Assembly (NCBI GenBank): GCA_013365365.1
Contig: JABVXU010000193.1
Location: 34,940-98,939 of the forward strand
From: Cruorifilaria tuberocauda
Lineage: Eukaryota; Nematoda; Chromadorea; Rhabditida; Onchocercidae
Length of the DNA stretch: 64,000 bases
Reading direction: 5' to 3'
Shown here piece by piece: positions 1 through 12,221 of this stretch. A program made the translations under genes and the position numbers. The stretch's first letter is position 1. Each line of letters starts with the position of its first letter. The notes beneath the pieces are model-generated. The model was given only the letters and a program-made list of their open reading frames with translations, had not been told where the DNA came from and did no database searches.

Positions 1-347
1 TTTTGACTGAAGGTAAAAGTAATTGCTGGAATGTGTTTCTCCTTTGATCCAACCATATTTAAAACTATTTCCGTTCTTATCGACGACCATCATGGCAGCA
101 ATCATGCCACCTCATTCACTTCCTTTCTACAAATGAACTTCGACTAATGGAACTTTCCATCTGTTTCATGCACGCATCTGCTAACGCTAAAATTTGCATG
201 ATATCAGTGATGCATCCATCCTCAGTACTACCCTCTCAACCAAACGCTCATTTCCACTCCCTCACTCCTCACAAACATTACCAGTTAATGGTGTTAATGT
301 TTCATAAGTAATGTAATGCACGGAATTGATGTGGAATAAATGTGCAG
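1..347. other. Left edge, probable intron or upstream part of the next gene
   Basis: AT-rich with C-rich patches. I see no open exon of useful length. It ends in a splice-acceptor-like sequence just before the exon that starts at 348, so it is probably intron of a gene whose earlier exons lie outside the window. Confidence 0.3.
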
Positions 348-685
348 GTGCATGCTGTCCACACCACGAAATCCCGCAGCCACGGGTGCGGGTTTGGGTG
401 CAACAGAAAGAAGAAACTAATGCGACGTCGATAAATCACGTGCTAGATGAAATTTTCCGCTCGCGAAACGATTCCTGGCAATATGCAAATTACAAAACGG
501 AAATTGTTGAGAAAAGAAACTGCCAAGAGAACGGTGCGGCAAAAGCTCAGCAAAAATTTGTTGAAAAGCGGTCGGAGAGGATCGATCAAAATTTAATTCA
601 GCGGCATGCCCTCCTTACTTTCCTTTTATTTTCTTATATGTTGCTGCTTTCATGCTTCATTGCTAATGATGGCAAAGAAAGCTAG
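348..685 (+). CDS. Terminal exon of an unknown protein with a C-terminal hydrophobic tail (5' partial)
   Basis: I do not recognise the family. An AG acceptor at 346-347 opens a frame that runs to a stop at 683-685, giving about 112 residues. The exon begins with a Cys/His patch (ACCPHH), continues through a charged, Gln- and Lys-rich stretch with NAT and NDS glycosylation-like sites, and ends in a hydrophobic segment (HALLTFLLFSYMLLLSCF) followed by a few polar residues. That segment looks like a tail anchor or last membrane span. An AATAAA at 766-771 supports a real 3' end. An ATG in frame at 326 lies in the presumed intron and I do not take it as the start. Chance open frame is the main alternative. 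Confidence 0.4.
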
Positions 686-765
686 TTTACAATAATATGT
701 ATTTTTTGGCTCGGAGATATAACAGATACGAACTGTTTATTACCTGTGCTCGGGGAGCCAAGTTC

Positions 766-771
766 AATAAA
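766..771 (+). promoter_or_regulatory. Poly(A) signal AATAAA
   Basis: Perfect AATAAA 81 bases after the stop of the 348-685 exon, before the zinc-finger gene. Confidence 0.5.
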
Positions 772-990
772 GCATATGGCAAAATTAGCAGAATGAAGCA
801 ATTATTCTTTATATCATGAAGAGTATAATTTGTTTAATAGTGCCATATATCCAATTCATCAGAAGCTTAGTGCTGATAGTTTGTTTGCTTTGTCTTTAGA
901 CAGATTTCTTTCCAATCGCAGAAACTTTCTTGATTCAGGAATGCGTCTTATTTGATAACTGTATTTAGCAACGAAACAAGTGTAAGATCG

Positions 991-2688
991 ATGATACCAG
1001 AACACCACCCAGATGAGAACCCCACGGACGTACCGAAGAATGGTACTGACGTTGCGTCGAGAGCAGTTTGTAAAGATGTTGAGGTAAGTAGTGAGTAATT
1101 TTGTAAAGAGGAGAGACAAATGAAGCGTGTGCTCAATATCACTGATCACTGTACTTCACTGTTTCACTGAAATATTTGCAGGAAGTGTTCATCCTCCCAA
1201 AACGACGTAAAATATTATCGTCGGTGAGAAATGACCGGCAAAAGTACCAGCGTTTTCGAAATAAACAGTATCTCTGTGACATATGTGACAGCGCTTTTAC
1301 ACTAAAACACAACATACAAACTCATTTGTTACTTTATCATCCTAATAATGAAACGTATCTAAAGCGCAAACGTGGCAAGCGATACAGATGTTTGAAATGT
1401 AATGCAGTATGTGATTCACGTGTTCATTAGACTTGATCTGTCGTGAAGAGTTTACAACTAATTGCTGAAATATACCCAAGCGCATATTTAATTTTACCTT
1501 AATTTATTTTATCACTCCTGAAATTATTTCCGTGAAGCGTATTACTTCATGTGAAACTTCCCGAAAAAAAACCAACAATATGATTTTTTGTTCAGAGGGT
1601 TTCTACAGAAAACATGAAACGCCAAATAATTTTCAATTCTAATCAATAACAAAGGTCTATGAAAGTTTTTAGTTTTTTGAATTTGATAAAGTTGAAAATT
1701 CACCGACATTACAGCTGTTCCGAACTTTCTCCGCAGTCCAGAAGCATAGAAAACGACAACACGAAGTACGTGTGCGACCGAAATGTGAAACTTGCCAAAA
1801 AGAATTTCCAACCGCCTCGTTACTTCGTGAACATGTGGCTGTCATACATTTGTTCGTTTCTTTTTCTTTCTAACCGTTCTTGCACATTGTCCAAGCACTA
1901 TTATGCAGGTAATCAAACAAATTCTGCTGTACAGGTGGAGGGCGAGCAATAGGCTAGCCACCTACACCGTTTTTCATTCACATCAGTATTCAAACACGTG
2001 TTTAGAAATTTGCGTCCATTTAAATGTACCAAATGTTCGGCAGTATTTGGTCGACAAGGTTGTTTACGCCGGCATGATATGATGCGACATTTAAACTACG
2101 TTTATATATGCCCTTACAAACATTGCACTCACGCCGGTTTCAAATGTTCCAAAGTAATAAAACTGAATTTCTCCTCTTTTATTCGTCGTTTCACTTGCAA
2201 AGATTCATCTCTCTTATGTTTTAAAAATAAAATAACTCGTTCACTTAAGCATTTGTTGTTCAGTCCATATTCTGAGAGGTTACATGAATTCTAATGTCAT
2301 CAGATTCTATCTTCTTTTCTTCTGTACTAACCATATCTATTGCAGGCATTAGCAGCACATATTCGTTCCGTTCATACCCACGTTCGACCGTATGTTTTTT
2401 CTAAAATTAAAACAGTTGTTTTTCCTTCGGCCTCGCTAATTAAACATTTTCAGTCATAGCAGCACAGCTCAGTTTTCTTCATCTTACATGATTGGTAATG
2501 ATTATCATTTTAGATACAAATGCGAACAATGCGAAAAGCGTTTTGTACGTCGGAATGACTTACGAGTTCATTCGGATATTCATAATACAGAGTGTAAGTA
2601 CGTCTGTCCAACTTGCAAACAAATGTTTCAACGCAGAATACATTTCCAAAAGCACACCAGAAAATATCACTCAGCAGTAAAATCGTGA
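991..2688 (+). CDS. C2H2 zinc-finger protein with seven fingers
   Basis: Probable DNA-binding nuclear factor. Exons: 991-1083, 1182-1406, 1715-1851, 2006-2153, 2346-2389, 2514-2688; phases agree throughout and give about 273 residues. After an acidic N-terminus there are seven finger-like units: starting YLCDIC, YRCLKC (split by an intron), PKCETC, FKCTKC, YICPYKHC (wider Cys spacing and split), YKCEQC and YVCPTC, each ending in an H-x3/5-H pair. RPF and RPY linkers before fingers 4 and 6 resemble the classical TGEKP-type linker only loosely. The finger next to the C-terminus ends four residues before the stop. ATG 991 is the first start of its exon; an upstream leader exon is possible. I cannot assign an orthologue. 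AATAAA follows at 2772. Confidence 0.75.
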
Positions 2689-2771
2689 ATTTACGGAGTT
2701 ATATTAATTTTTAAAATTGAATCATATCAAGTTAAATTGCATCTTCTTGTAATGGCTTTTTGAATTTTACA

Positions 2772-2777
2772 AATAAA
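2772..2777 (+). promoter_or_regulatory. Poly(A) signal AATAAA of the zinc-finger gene
   Basis: Perfect hexamer 83 bases after the zinc-finger stop codon. Confidence 0.6.
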
Positions 2778-5059
2778 GTTTACTTTTAAAATGACTTTGT
2801 TTCAACAGAGAACTTCAATGATACGATCATATATTTTTCCACGCACGCCTTATAACTTGTATTTAACATTACCTATAAGTGAGGTTAATGAGAATTGATC
2901 GTTTAATTCATTCACTGATTATACTGTCAGTAGTTGGGGTCGAAATCATTTGACCGAGCTGACCAATGAGGGAAAGTATCAATTCTTTTATAGCATTTGT
3001 CCAGGTACTTCTTCAACCTGTCAAACAGGACTTCTCCAAAATTTTCAAAAAATTTTGAAACAGAATGTTGTTTAGTACAATAAACTGAATTAATCACTGG
3101 CTCATCAAATTCTTTGCATAAAAAATTATAATCAATCAGGAAAATGGCAATTAAATTCGAAAATGATACAGTAGCAAAAGTAAAATAAAGCCCATAATAA
3201 AGCTCTGTGGTCACCCCTTCAGCATTTTCAAAATTTAAATGCTGGGAGCTTCTAATTTCTATTTCGGTTTGGTTTATCCGCTCTCAGTTAGACCGCTTCA
3301 ATAGATATGTCATCTTTGATCTAAAACAAATGATACAATCTATCAGAATCATAGTAACCGTCAAATCGCTTCATCCCTTATTCTCATCTAAAACGCAATC
3401 ATTTAAAATAGTATCAAATTCAGTTGAATACGATTCGATCTTTCTGAAATGACAGTGAATCGAAGGGAGGTATCGAAATATTTGAGAGGAGGCGGATATT
3501 AATGAGTATTTAACTAAAGTAATTTAAAAAACCTAGCATATCTCCTCTACTTTACCTTCTATGCCTTCCTTACAATCTCCTTTTATATTAGCTAGATTAA
3601 TTGAATGATTACTGAATCGTTTCAATTTCAGCTCACCTTTTATTTCAACTTTTTTTCCAGTTACTTTCTGCGAGATTCTTCTTGCGGAATTAAAAATATT
3701 TAGAGAAGTAAATTGTAGGAATTCATATCGCTTGCAATTCTTCATATGTAACACCATGAATACGACCCATTCTGCAATTGAAAAACCTTACAGTAAGGAG
3801 TCTGAAATGGTATACTCATCTTAAATTCAAGAAATCCTTTTATAAAGGACAACTTGCTTCGTATACATTGTAAATCTTCCGGAATATTTGATGGAAATGT
3901 TTAAAAACATTAATAATAATGAGGTGAGAGAGGAATTTTCCTTTTCTTATTTTCTTAATAATTGGCCAAGTACGATTTAAAAAAAATAATAAAAATAAGC
4001 CAAAAGTAAAAGGTAGCTTTCATCATCTTGCCAAATTGATCGGCTCGTTGTAACTAATAAATTAGACGTGAATTGAGTTATATCAAACAACTTTTCTACT
4101 ACAAGTTATCAATGAGAATTTTCCATTTAACTAGTTTTTTTAATGATTATTCTAATCGTTACTACTGAATTATTCATGAGTTCTAAAGGATTTAAAAAGG
4201 ACTGCGCAGAAATGCGGAAGAAATATGTGAGAAAGGATGAAGATTGTTTCAGGGATCAATGTTGTACGGTTATTTGAATAATAAATTTGTTATGCTTACT
4301 GCTCAAGTGGTTTAACATCGTACTGATATCAATAATTGTAACTGTAATAACATCACTGGTAGTGCATTCACTGATCAGAAGCGAAACAATGAAACTGTTG
4401 TTTTGGAATGATTATTTCACAGTTACGTTATGTGAAAATTAGAATGGAGGGAGGCAGAAATTAATTAAGATATCATAATATGCAGAAATAGTAGAAATTG
4501 CTAGGCCGGAAAATCAGACTCAAATTAAAAGTAATTCTGAGAAATTTAGGTCTTCAGTTTGTGTTAACGATTATCATAATATTTATTCTATACATCAAAA
4601 TTAGTATCATAACAAATATTAATAAACTATTCGCCTTGTCTTTTTTTTCTTTCAGGTACGAAATTACAATTAAATATTTTAGTATGGCACTTGTTTATGC
4701 ATTCACTTTTGTAACATATGAGTGTTTCAACAGTGATATCAGTGAGCAGAACTTGTTCCAAATTTGAGACAACCTTTTTCCGTCGAGTATCACGTGAGAA
4801 CGGCTTGTCCTTTCTTCCGCAACAAGAATAAATTTCCTTATTTACACCCTTTTCAATTGAGTGGGATAAAACTATTAAAAAATTTATTGGATATTTTAGC
4901 ATTGCTTGTCAAATAATTATTTATTTAATGTCGAAAATTTAGGCAATAAACAGAGTTCTAAGTTCATAAAAAAATATTGCATCAAATGAACCCCAAGGAA
5001 TATAGATTTTCAAGAGAGATTACATGTAAAATATGGCAAATATAGTGATCACAACGGAT
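2778..5059. other. Intergenic, 3' ends of two convergent genes
   Basis: Lies between the zinc-finger and LRR genes, which are tail to tail. Apart from the two poly(A) signals I see nothing. Short open frames on both strands (for example 3533-3757 and 4627-4902, both minus) have no recognisable domain or splice support. Confidence 0.5.
4920..4925 (-). promoter_or_regulatory. Poly(A) signal (AATAAA on minus) of the LRR gene
   Basis: TTTATT on the plus strand, 135 bases past the minus-strand stop of the LRR gene. Confidence 0.45.
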
Positions 5060-6528
5060 TCATCTGCATTCTATATTATCCAATTTCGACCTAGTCAAAA
5101 TCTCTACTGCTAAAGCGGTGGAGTTGTAAAATGTTGGGTCCATTTCCATCATTTTTATTCGTTCAAGTTTGAAGAGCAGACCACAGACACAGAGAAAGCA
5201 ACAAAAGAGAATGATGAAAAGCTCTAAATATCTGGAACTGCTTTGGTTGTCATATTTACGATTATCGAAATAATCACAAGCCAACTCCCTTTCATCATCG
5301 AACAACCAGAATTCAACAATGTCCGGAAATATCTCTCGAAATAATCGAACACTTATCACTTTATTAACCATTACGCCTTTCACGAACTTGGCCGAATTAT
5401 TCCGAAATGGAGCAGTGGTAATCTCTAAAAGTTAATCTACAGTGAATTGTCGGGAAGCAACTTGAATCGGAGTAAATATCCTGACAAAAAGCGGTATTGG
5501 AATCACTTCAACAGACTTATCACAAGATTAAGCTTGTAAATTGGAACTTGCAATAAAGCAGCGAGATCTCATTTTAAAAAGTTTCGAGAAATTAAGAAGA
5601 CTAATGGATTAAGCTTGATCAGGATACTTTATCGAGTGAGGGTCAGTTGAACAGTAAGATCCTATAGATCACAAGATCCGATTATAGTCACTGTCAGCAG
5701 TCTCTTCATTTGAAATGAATCTCAATAGTTCAAAGCAAACTTACCGGGTAAATCGATCTCTTGGATAGTGAAAAGGTTAGTAAAAGCATCACTTCTAATG
5801 ATCGCAACAAGCATTGAGCTCAGATTTAACTTGACTATTGTAGATGTAATCTTAAGTAGAGCTTGCCGCGGTGCTTCTACGAAAGAATCCTGAGTCGAAT
5901 TCAAATCTTTTGGTCTGCAACATTTTGTCAGCAATCTTGGTCGTATGCCAGAATTTTTGTTGAAACTTGAAAAGTTTAACAGCTCAGGGAAATTACTTTC
6001 GATCAAATCACCATTTAAATAGAGCTCTCTTAGATCCGAAATATTCAGTGATAAGGAGAAGCTTTTCAATATATTCCCGCTAAGAATTATTCGGTGGAGA
6101 GAACGAAAATTTTTGAAAGCAACTTCAGAAATTTGAGGAATCCGGCTGCGTAGCGAGTTTAGCTCTTCTAGATATTTCGAAGATGCCAGTGCCTCATTCA
6201 GAACACTACCTATCCGATTACATTCCAAATCCAACCTTTCCAAATGATAAAAATTGGCACAGCTCGAGACATCTTTTAATTTGTTATGGGAAACATCTAC
6301 TTCTACGACTTTTGAAGACCATCTACCTGAGACCGGTCCAATAAGATCACAGAATTGTGAATCGATGAGAATCATTTCTAACGGAAGAAATCGCTCTGGC
6401 GCGGGATACGAAGAATCCATGGTGCGCACACAAGGAGATGGCTTAGGAGAAGTGATATTCCAGCCGGATGAATGAAGCAGTAGTGATAGGAGGAAGCGGA
6501 CTGAAAGCAGAGAAAGGCGAAATCTCAT
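5060..6528 (-). CDS. Leucine-rich-repeat single-pass membrane protein
   Basis: Two exons, 6528-5745 and 5424-5060, join in phase to about 382 residues. Residues 1-23 form a signal peptide (MRFRLSLLSVRFLLSLLLHS). The ectodomain holds four to six degenerate LRRs with LxxLxLxxN cores: VVEVDVSHNKL, LERLDLECNRI, LHRIILSGNIL, LRELYLNGDLI and a last VKLNLSS copy. Several N-x-S/T sites fit an extracellular location. Near the C-terminus is one hydrophobic span (LELFIILFCCFLCVCGLLF) followed by LERIK and a cytoplasmic tail of about 40 residues with no TIR or kinase domain. Family likeness is to nematode extracellular-LRR proteins such as the eLRRon or slitrk-like types; no clear orthologue. Such proteins act in adhesion or signalling, but for this one that is inference. 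Confidence 0.7.
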
Positions 6529-8664
6529 TGGTTTCTGAGGATCTGACTGAAATGAGTTGATATGATCAATGTGAAAAAGGAGTGACGACCACCATCAAAG
6601 TGATGCAGAAAGCAGAGGTCAATGTGTAACTCTTCCTTGACCCTTCTCTACTAATGTCCATCTATGCTATTTCCCGTTTTCCTATCTCTTATCTTACTCC
6701 CTGACTCGCACTCACTGTCGTTTCCTACAGAAGCCTTTTTAAATGCTCCAAACCAGAAACTTTTTATCCACTTTCATTTCCAGAGCTTTTTCAATTTTCT
6801 CCACTTTCCAGAGTTTTCTTATATCTTTAAATGCGAAATTGATTATCGGATCTAAATTCAAAGTAATGATTAAAAATTTACAATTTTTGATTATAAGAGA
6901 AAGGAAAACTGCTAGCGAAAAGCTCCTCACAATAGGAACCAGGAAGAGATGGAACATTCGAGACACAAGCTAACTGTGATAATTGTAAAAAGAAATACTA
7001 AAAAATAGAATTAAATAATAAATAATAAATGAAAACAAAGCTAATAAAAGAAAAGGAACAGAGCCGAGGAAAGAAAAAAATTTGAAACATAGAATAACAA
7101 TAAACTTATAGCAGACAATTAACAATCTTTTATCATTTCATGGAACCTTTCGTTTGCCTTAATTTCATGAAACTTTTCGTCCTCTCTTTAAGTCAGTTAA
7201 TTAATCGAATTAACCTTTGTGAGAGACTTTACACACATGATCATTCCTTCAATCCACTTCTTCAGTCTAATCTATCCAGAAAAAGTCTTCCGAAAGATCA
7301 ATCGATCTAACTGAGAATTCAATCTCAACCACTTTCTTCCATTTTCGAATGACGCGCCTTTTCAAGACCCTTCCAAACTTCGTATCAGCTCGTTGCAGTG
7401 TGGCGATATTCCTCGACATGTCTACCGGGGTACGGTAGTGCGTTTAGGATCGAGGAACGGGAGGGAGTTCCCAGTGGTTTCATTTGTTTCCGAGGTATTT
7501 CGTTTTCGTTGCTTCGTGTCGGTCAGTAGGGGTGTGCACCCTTTACTTGCATTAGTTTAAGTAACATCACACGTACAAACGTGACCTGAAATCGATGCAA
7601 ACAGAGCAGCAATCATCTGAGACTGCGTGTTCTTCCTAAAATTGACTCGTTGCTTCGGACAACGTACCGGATATATCTACTTTTCCTCTAATTGCGTCAG
7701 TAATACGCACGCACGCGCGCACATACGTACGAAGAACTCTGCATTGCGCTTTTATTGGATATGTAAGTAATTCTCGTTGTTTTATTTACTTCTGTTTTGT
7801 TATTGTAAAGAAAAAGATTTTGAAGGGGAAGATGTTATGTTTATGGAGTAGAATGGACAGGTGCAGGATAAATTTCCTTTGACTTTCGGTTCAAGCGTCA
7901 GGAAATAGCACTTCTGTGACATCATTATAAATTACCCATGTGGCATGTGTGGTAGGGGAAATGTCTGACGTTATCATGTGTTACTCGATAAATAATGTTG
8001 AAAATTGGCATACTGATGGAATGCGTTACCTGTTTCACTCCACCAAACATCATTTCTTTTCCTTTTGCTTTGTAAATTGTCGAATTTTACCATGTCCACA
8101 TTTAAATTTGTGGCATTTTAATTTGTTAATTAAATTCAATGTATTTCACATAAAATAAAAATGTCGCACAGTTTCATTTCGATTGTAGCATTATCTTTCA
8201 TTACACAGTAGCAGTATATCTTCATGAACGATAAGTAATGACTGGTGAACCATTCAGCGAGAATGAATATTATAGAAGTGATAGCCGTCTCTTAAATTAA
8301 CCTAAATGTTATAATCAGCTAATAATTAGAATGTACGATATGAACTTTTTAAATGAGCATTTGCAATATTTCGTGCTAATAATAAGACATGTAGAAAGTT
8401 CCAGTGATCATCTCATACCTGTTGTGTCATTTATAGCCCATCCCATCCTTTACTTTATGAATGTTTTGTCGTATCACTGAAATCGTATCACTAGGATGCG
8501 ACTTGTTTTTTTCGATATTCAATACGCGGTTAATTAATGAAAGGTATCCTTTCCTTGCCATTTGGAACTCGTATGTATATCATCATAAATAATTTGTTTT
8601 CTATAAAAGCTAGTCGTCAAACTATGATTAAAACCATTTTGCAGTGCGCCATTTCGCATAGGAT
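6529..8664. other. Intergenic, upstream of the LRR gene and of eIF5A
   Basis: Divergent upstream region. About 7380-7760 is less AT-rich, with a CA/CG alternating patch near 7710 (acgcacgcacgcgcgcac), and may contain the eIF5A promoter or a 5' UTR exon. No coding exon recognised. Confidence 0.4.
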
Positions 8665-9922
8665 ATGGCAGAACACGAACACGATCACGATTTTCATACG
8701 GGCGATGCTGGCGCTGCTACAACATATCCCAAGCAGTGTTCTGCTCTTCGCAAGAATGAGAACGTTATGCTCAAAGGTCGTCCGTGCAAGGTAACCGGCA
8801 GTCTTATCTGAGAAGACAATCATAGTAATGTTATCAGATTTCTATGGGAACTTCCGAACATTCATTTACTGCAGTTAGTAGAAACTTTTCCTAATGAAAG
8901 GTATTTAGATATTTTGCAGTACGACTGGAATTTTTTTTCGAACATAATAAAGTCTCTCCATAAAAGTAGGTTACTTTTCTTGCAGAGAACAAAAAATGGA
9001 GAAAGAGTAATTTTAATTATCAGAGCAAGGTATTCAGGAAATCTTTTAAAATATCTTCATCTGGCTTTTTTTTGATAAGTGGCTTCATAAATCTTAAGCT
9101 TTACTGGCGAAGTAGGGGACAGAATGATCCTTTCAAATAAATATAAATAGGTATAATTGGGTTTCGATTACCACTGATAACATAGTTTGTAATTTTTAAT
9201 AGTGGTTAATTATTTAGGTTGTTGAAATGAGCACTTCAAAAACTGGTAAGCATGGACATGCCAAAGTCCATCTTGTTGGCTTGGATATCTTTACTGGCAA
9301 AAAATTAGAAGATATATGTCCATCTACTCACAATATGGACGTCCCTGTCGTGAAGCGTAAAGAATATCAGGTTCATTAATGATTCTTCCCAAAATGATAG
9401 AATCGGCAACTTTTTATTGCATCAAGTTAGAAAAGTTGTATGGTTAATAAAATATGATTAAAAGCGCTCTCAATACGAAATGTGAAACGGACGTAGGAAT
9501 GAAAGTGTCGAGATGATGGGAAGCGAATAGTTTCAAACAATTTTTGTTGATTGCAATTGCAGCTCCTATCAATAAACGACGACGGTTATGTCAGCTTAAT
9601 GGATCTAGATACATGTGAGACAAAAGATGATTTGAAGTTACCAGAAGGTGATCTGGGAGATCAGATCAAACAGGCCTATGAAAAAGATGAAAATGGCATA
9701 TTAGTAAGTTTCTTTTCTGAATGCTTTTGCTTTAGTGAGAAAAATGTGTACTAGATTTTTCAAAAATTAATGTGTTCTACTGAGATTCTCCGATGATTTT
9801 GTTGCGCACGCTGCGTTCCATAACAATGTGACGTTTATAATCTTTAGTGCCTTGTTGTCGCTGCATGTGGTGAGGAAGCTATACTTGGTTATAAAAATAT
9901 GCCAAACAAGGAAGAAAAATGA
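8665..9922 (+). CDS. EIF5A: Translation factor eIF5A
   Basis: eIF5A binds the ribosomal E site, relieves stalling at proline-rich and other slow sequences, and aids termination; it acts in the cytosol. Four exons (8665-8790, 9218-9370, 9563-9703, 9848-9922) are all phase 0 and give 164 residues, close to the usual 154-167. The acidic His-rich start, [16 protein letters not shown] and the basic loop [12 protein letters not shown] are diagnostic. The lysine in TGKHG (residue 53 here) is the one converted to hypusine in the family. The C-terminal OB fold is present and ends [21 protein letters not shown] 8665 is the family start. Nematodes can have two eIF5A genes (iff-1, iff-2 in C. elegans); I cannot tell which this matches. 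Confidence 0.97.
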
Positions 9923-10302
9923 GTCCTTCGGTATCGGTGTTCAAAAATTCCTCTATCATCATGTTTGGTTTGAGGATAACTATCGAATGTCACGTTCGCT
10001 TTTTTTGGAAAGGGGAATATATCGATTTATTTCCATACCTAGCGTTGGTCAATTTTCCTAGTGTCAGTTCGTCATACCAGATAATTAAACGATGTTTTTT
10101 TGCTATTTTAATAATTTGTAATTAGTTCGTCATGCTTACATTCTATCATCATCGTTGCATAGTTCTTGTGACTTCTTAAAATTTTTTGATTACTTTAACC
10201 CCGTCGACGTATGCGGACGTATGAAAATTTCCCCTCGCATCCTCTTTTCTGCTTCAAATTATATGACTACGTGGCATTTTTTTTTAAAAAGTTGTTTTGT
10301 TG

Positions 10303-10308
10303 AATAAA
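10303..10308 (+). promoter_or_regulatory. Candidate poly(A) signal of eIF5A
   Basis: First clear AATAAA after the eIF5A stop (about 380 bases downstream). A nearer variant signal could be used instead. Confidence 0.35.
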
Positions 10309-12221
10309 TTATTGAAAGAATTTTCGTCCATTTAATTGAAATACTTTTCTAGATTACCTGAATGAGCGTTGCGTTTGAAGCAATGAAGCTTAGGAAAAAG
10401 TTTAAAGAATGCCTGTGTACATACAATGCGTAATGAGATTTGCCATCACTTCAAGTATCTTTATTTCTGAAAAGCAAATCAGAAACGCCCATTCAGTGTT
10501 TTTTCTTGATTTGATATTTAGCATCAACTGGCTCTAATAATTCCGGTAGCGGTAATTTTCAATTTAATTGAGTAAAGTGTCACAGTGATAATTATGACCT
10601 TCGGGAATTTTTGGAGAAGTGATACTTCATTTCTTAACCAAAAGTAAATCTGAAAGATTTTCATAAACATCACGAGCTTAATATATGAAAGCAATACGGT
10701 TGATTCGCCTGTCGTTTTCCTGATTACATTAGTTATATTTTTTATTGTTGTGGGTGAACATTCCGGAAATCGAGTCTCTACTTAATAAGGGAAATAGGAA
10801 ATGATGACTGCATCACGAAGAATGGCAAATTTCCATTGCATTTCTGACTACTGACGATAATATCGGGTAATGAGAGGAAAATTTTAATTTTGTATGGAAG
10901 CGTTTGCAAAATATGAGCAGCAAAAACCTACGACTAGAGAGGGTACATGGATTTTATATCCGTAATATCGGCGAGCTGTAGTACCGATGAAAAAATTACA
11001 TCATAATGCCATCATCCAGCAGCGATATGGTGCGCTTTTTCTCCTTAGCATGACAGTATCCTTTCATTCTGCCATGATTAATTAATAAAAACTATACTTT
11101 CTACTCAGCTCATTTCTGATCACACTCAATGTTAGATACTTGGCTATCTCATCTCATTTTTAAAACTGACGTTCCTCAAAAGAAACCATTTGAAACACTT
11201 CTATGTAATGTTCTGAGTCTCTTAATGAACTGTATTTCGGAAAAAACCATTTAATAGATTTCCTGAACTATTCTCATACTCGGGAGATTCTACACTATGA
11301 ATTTCAGAATGTAAAAAATATGTAGCGAGCGGTACGACAATTCCAGGAAGCCAAATTAAAATATGACTGAGATCTTGAAGTTCCATGAAGTTGAAATCAT
11401 ATATCACGAGATATCGGAAGGAAGCAGAGTTCTCACTGCATTCATACGATCATCATATTTTAGCTAGTTATATCCATAACCTGCTAAAATAATGCAATTA
11501 GCTTGGCGACAAAAGGGAATGACAACGACCATTCAAAAAGGCGAATATCAAAGTACCTTTTTACTACTGCACGATTCACGCAAACGCGTATCGCATATCG
11601 TCATGTATCAACACGGATGACCTACGAAGAATGTTCCTGCCAAAAAGATAATTCAGCGTTTCCACGTCACTCATACAAACAATCCAACTTGTTTAATAGA
11701 AACCGTCTCGTCATTGTTACCTAGCGAAACTCGCCTAACATTCTTTTATTCTTTACTTCCATTTGATTTGATCAGAAGAGATTCAGAAGCAGGAGAAGAG
11801 CTGTAAACTATACTCTTCAGTTAAAACGACTGGTAGTTTTTGTTTGCGTAAGATACCTTCTCATCTATTTTTCTAATCCATTGATCACTAATGAAGTTTA
11901 ATTTTCAGCAAGCGCTTCATTTATTTATTCCACTATTCCAGCATTATTATTGCTGCTTACATTTGCTTATTACATTGATCAACCTACTTGTTAGAGAATT
12001 AATTCGTTTCTTTGAAATATTCATTAGAGCACTTATACATCCATATGTATTTTCTTTTTTAATTAAGTTTAATACGTATTTATGTTAGTCCAGAACGAGG
12101 TCAGTCGATCGTATTATTCTGAATGAAACTAATTAAGGAATTCATCTTTCAAGGCAAACTATAACGGCAACTGACGGAGCCAGCGATAAGCTCACTTTCA
12201 TTTTGCAGGAAGTCTATACAT
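10309..12221. other. Intergenic between eIF5A and mrg-1
   Basis: No recognisable coding exon. An AG preceded by TTTTGC at 12201-12208, 14 bases before the mrg-1 ATG, could be a trans-splice acceptor or the end of a leader intron. Open frames at 11503-11724 and 11891-12088 lack domain support. Confidence 0.4.

Noticed and set aside
4627..4902. 91-codon minus-strand frame downstream of the LRR gene
   Set aside because: No domain or splice partners; overlaps the LRR 3' flank.
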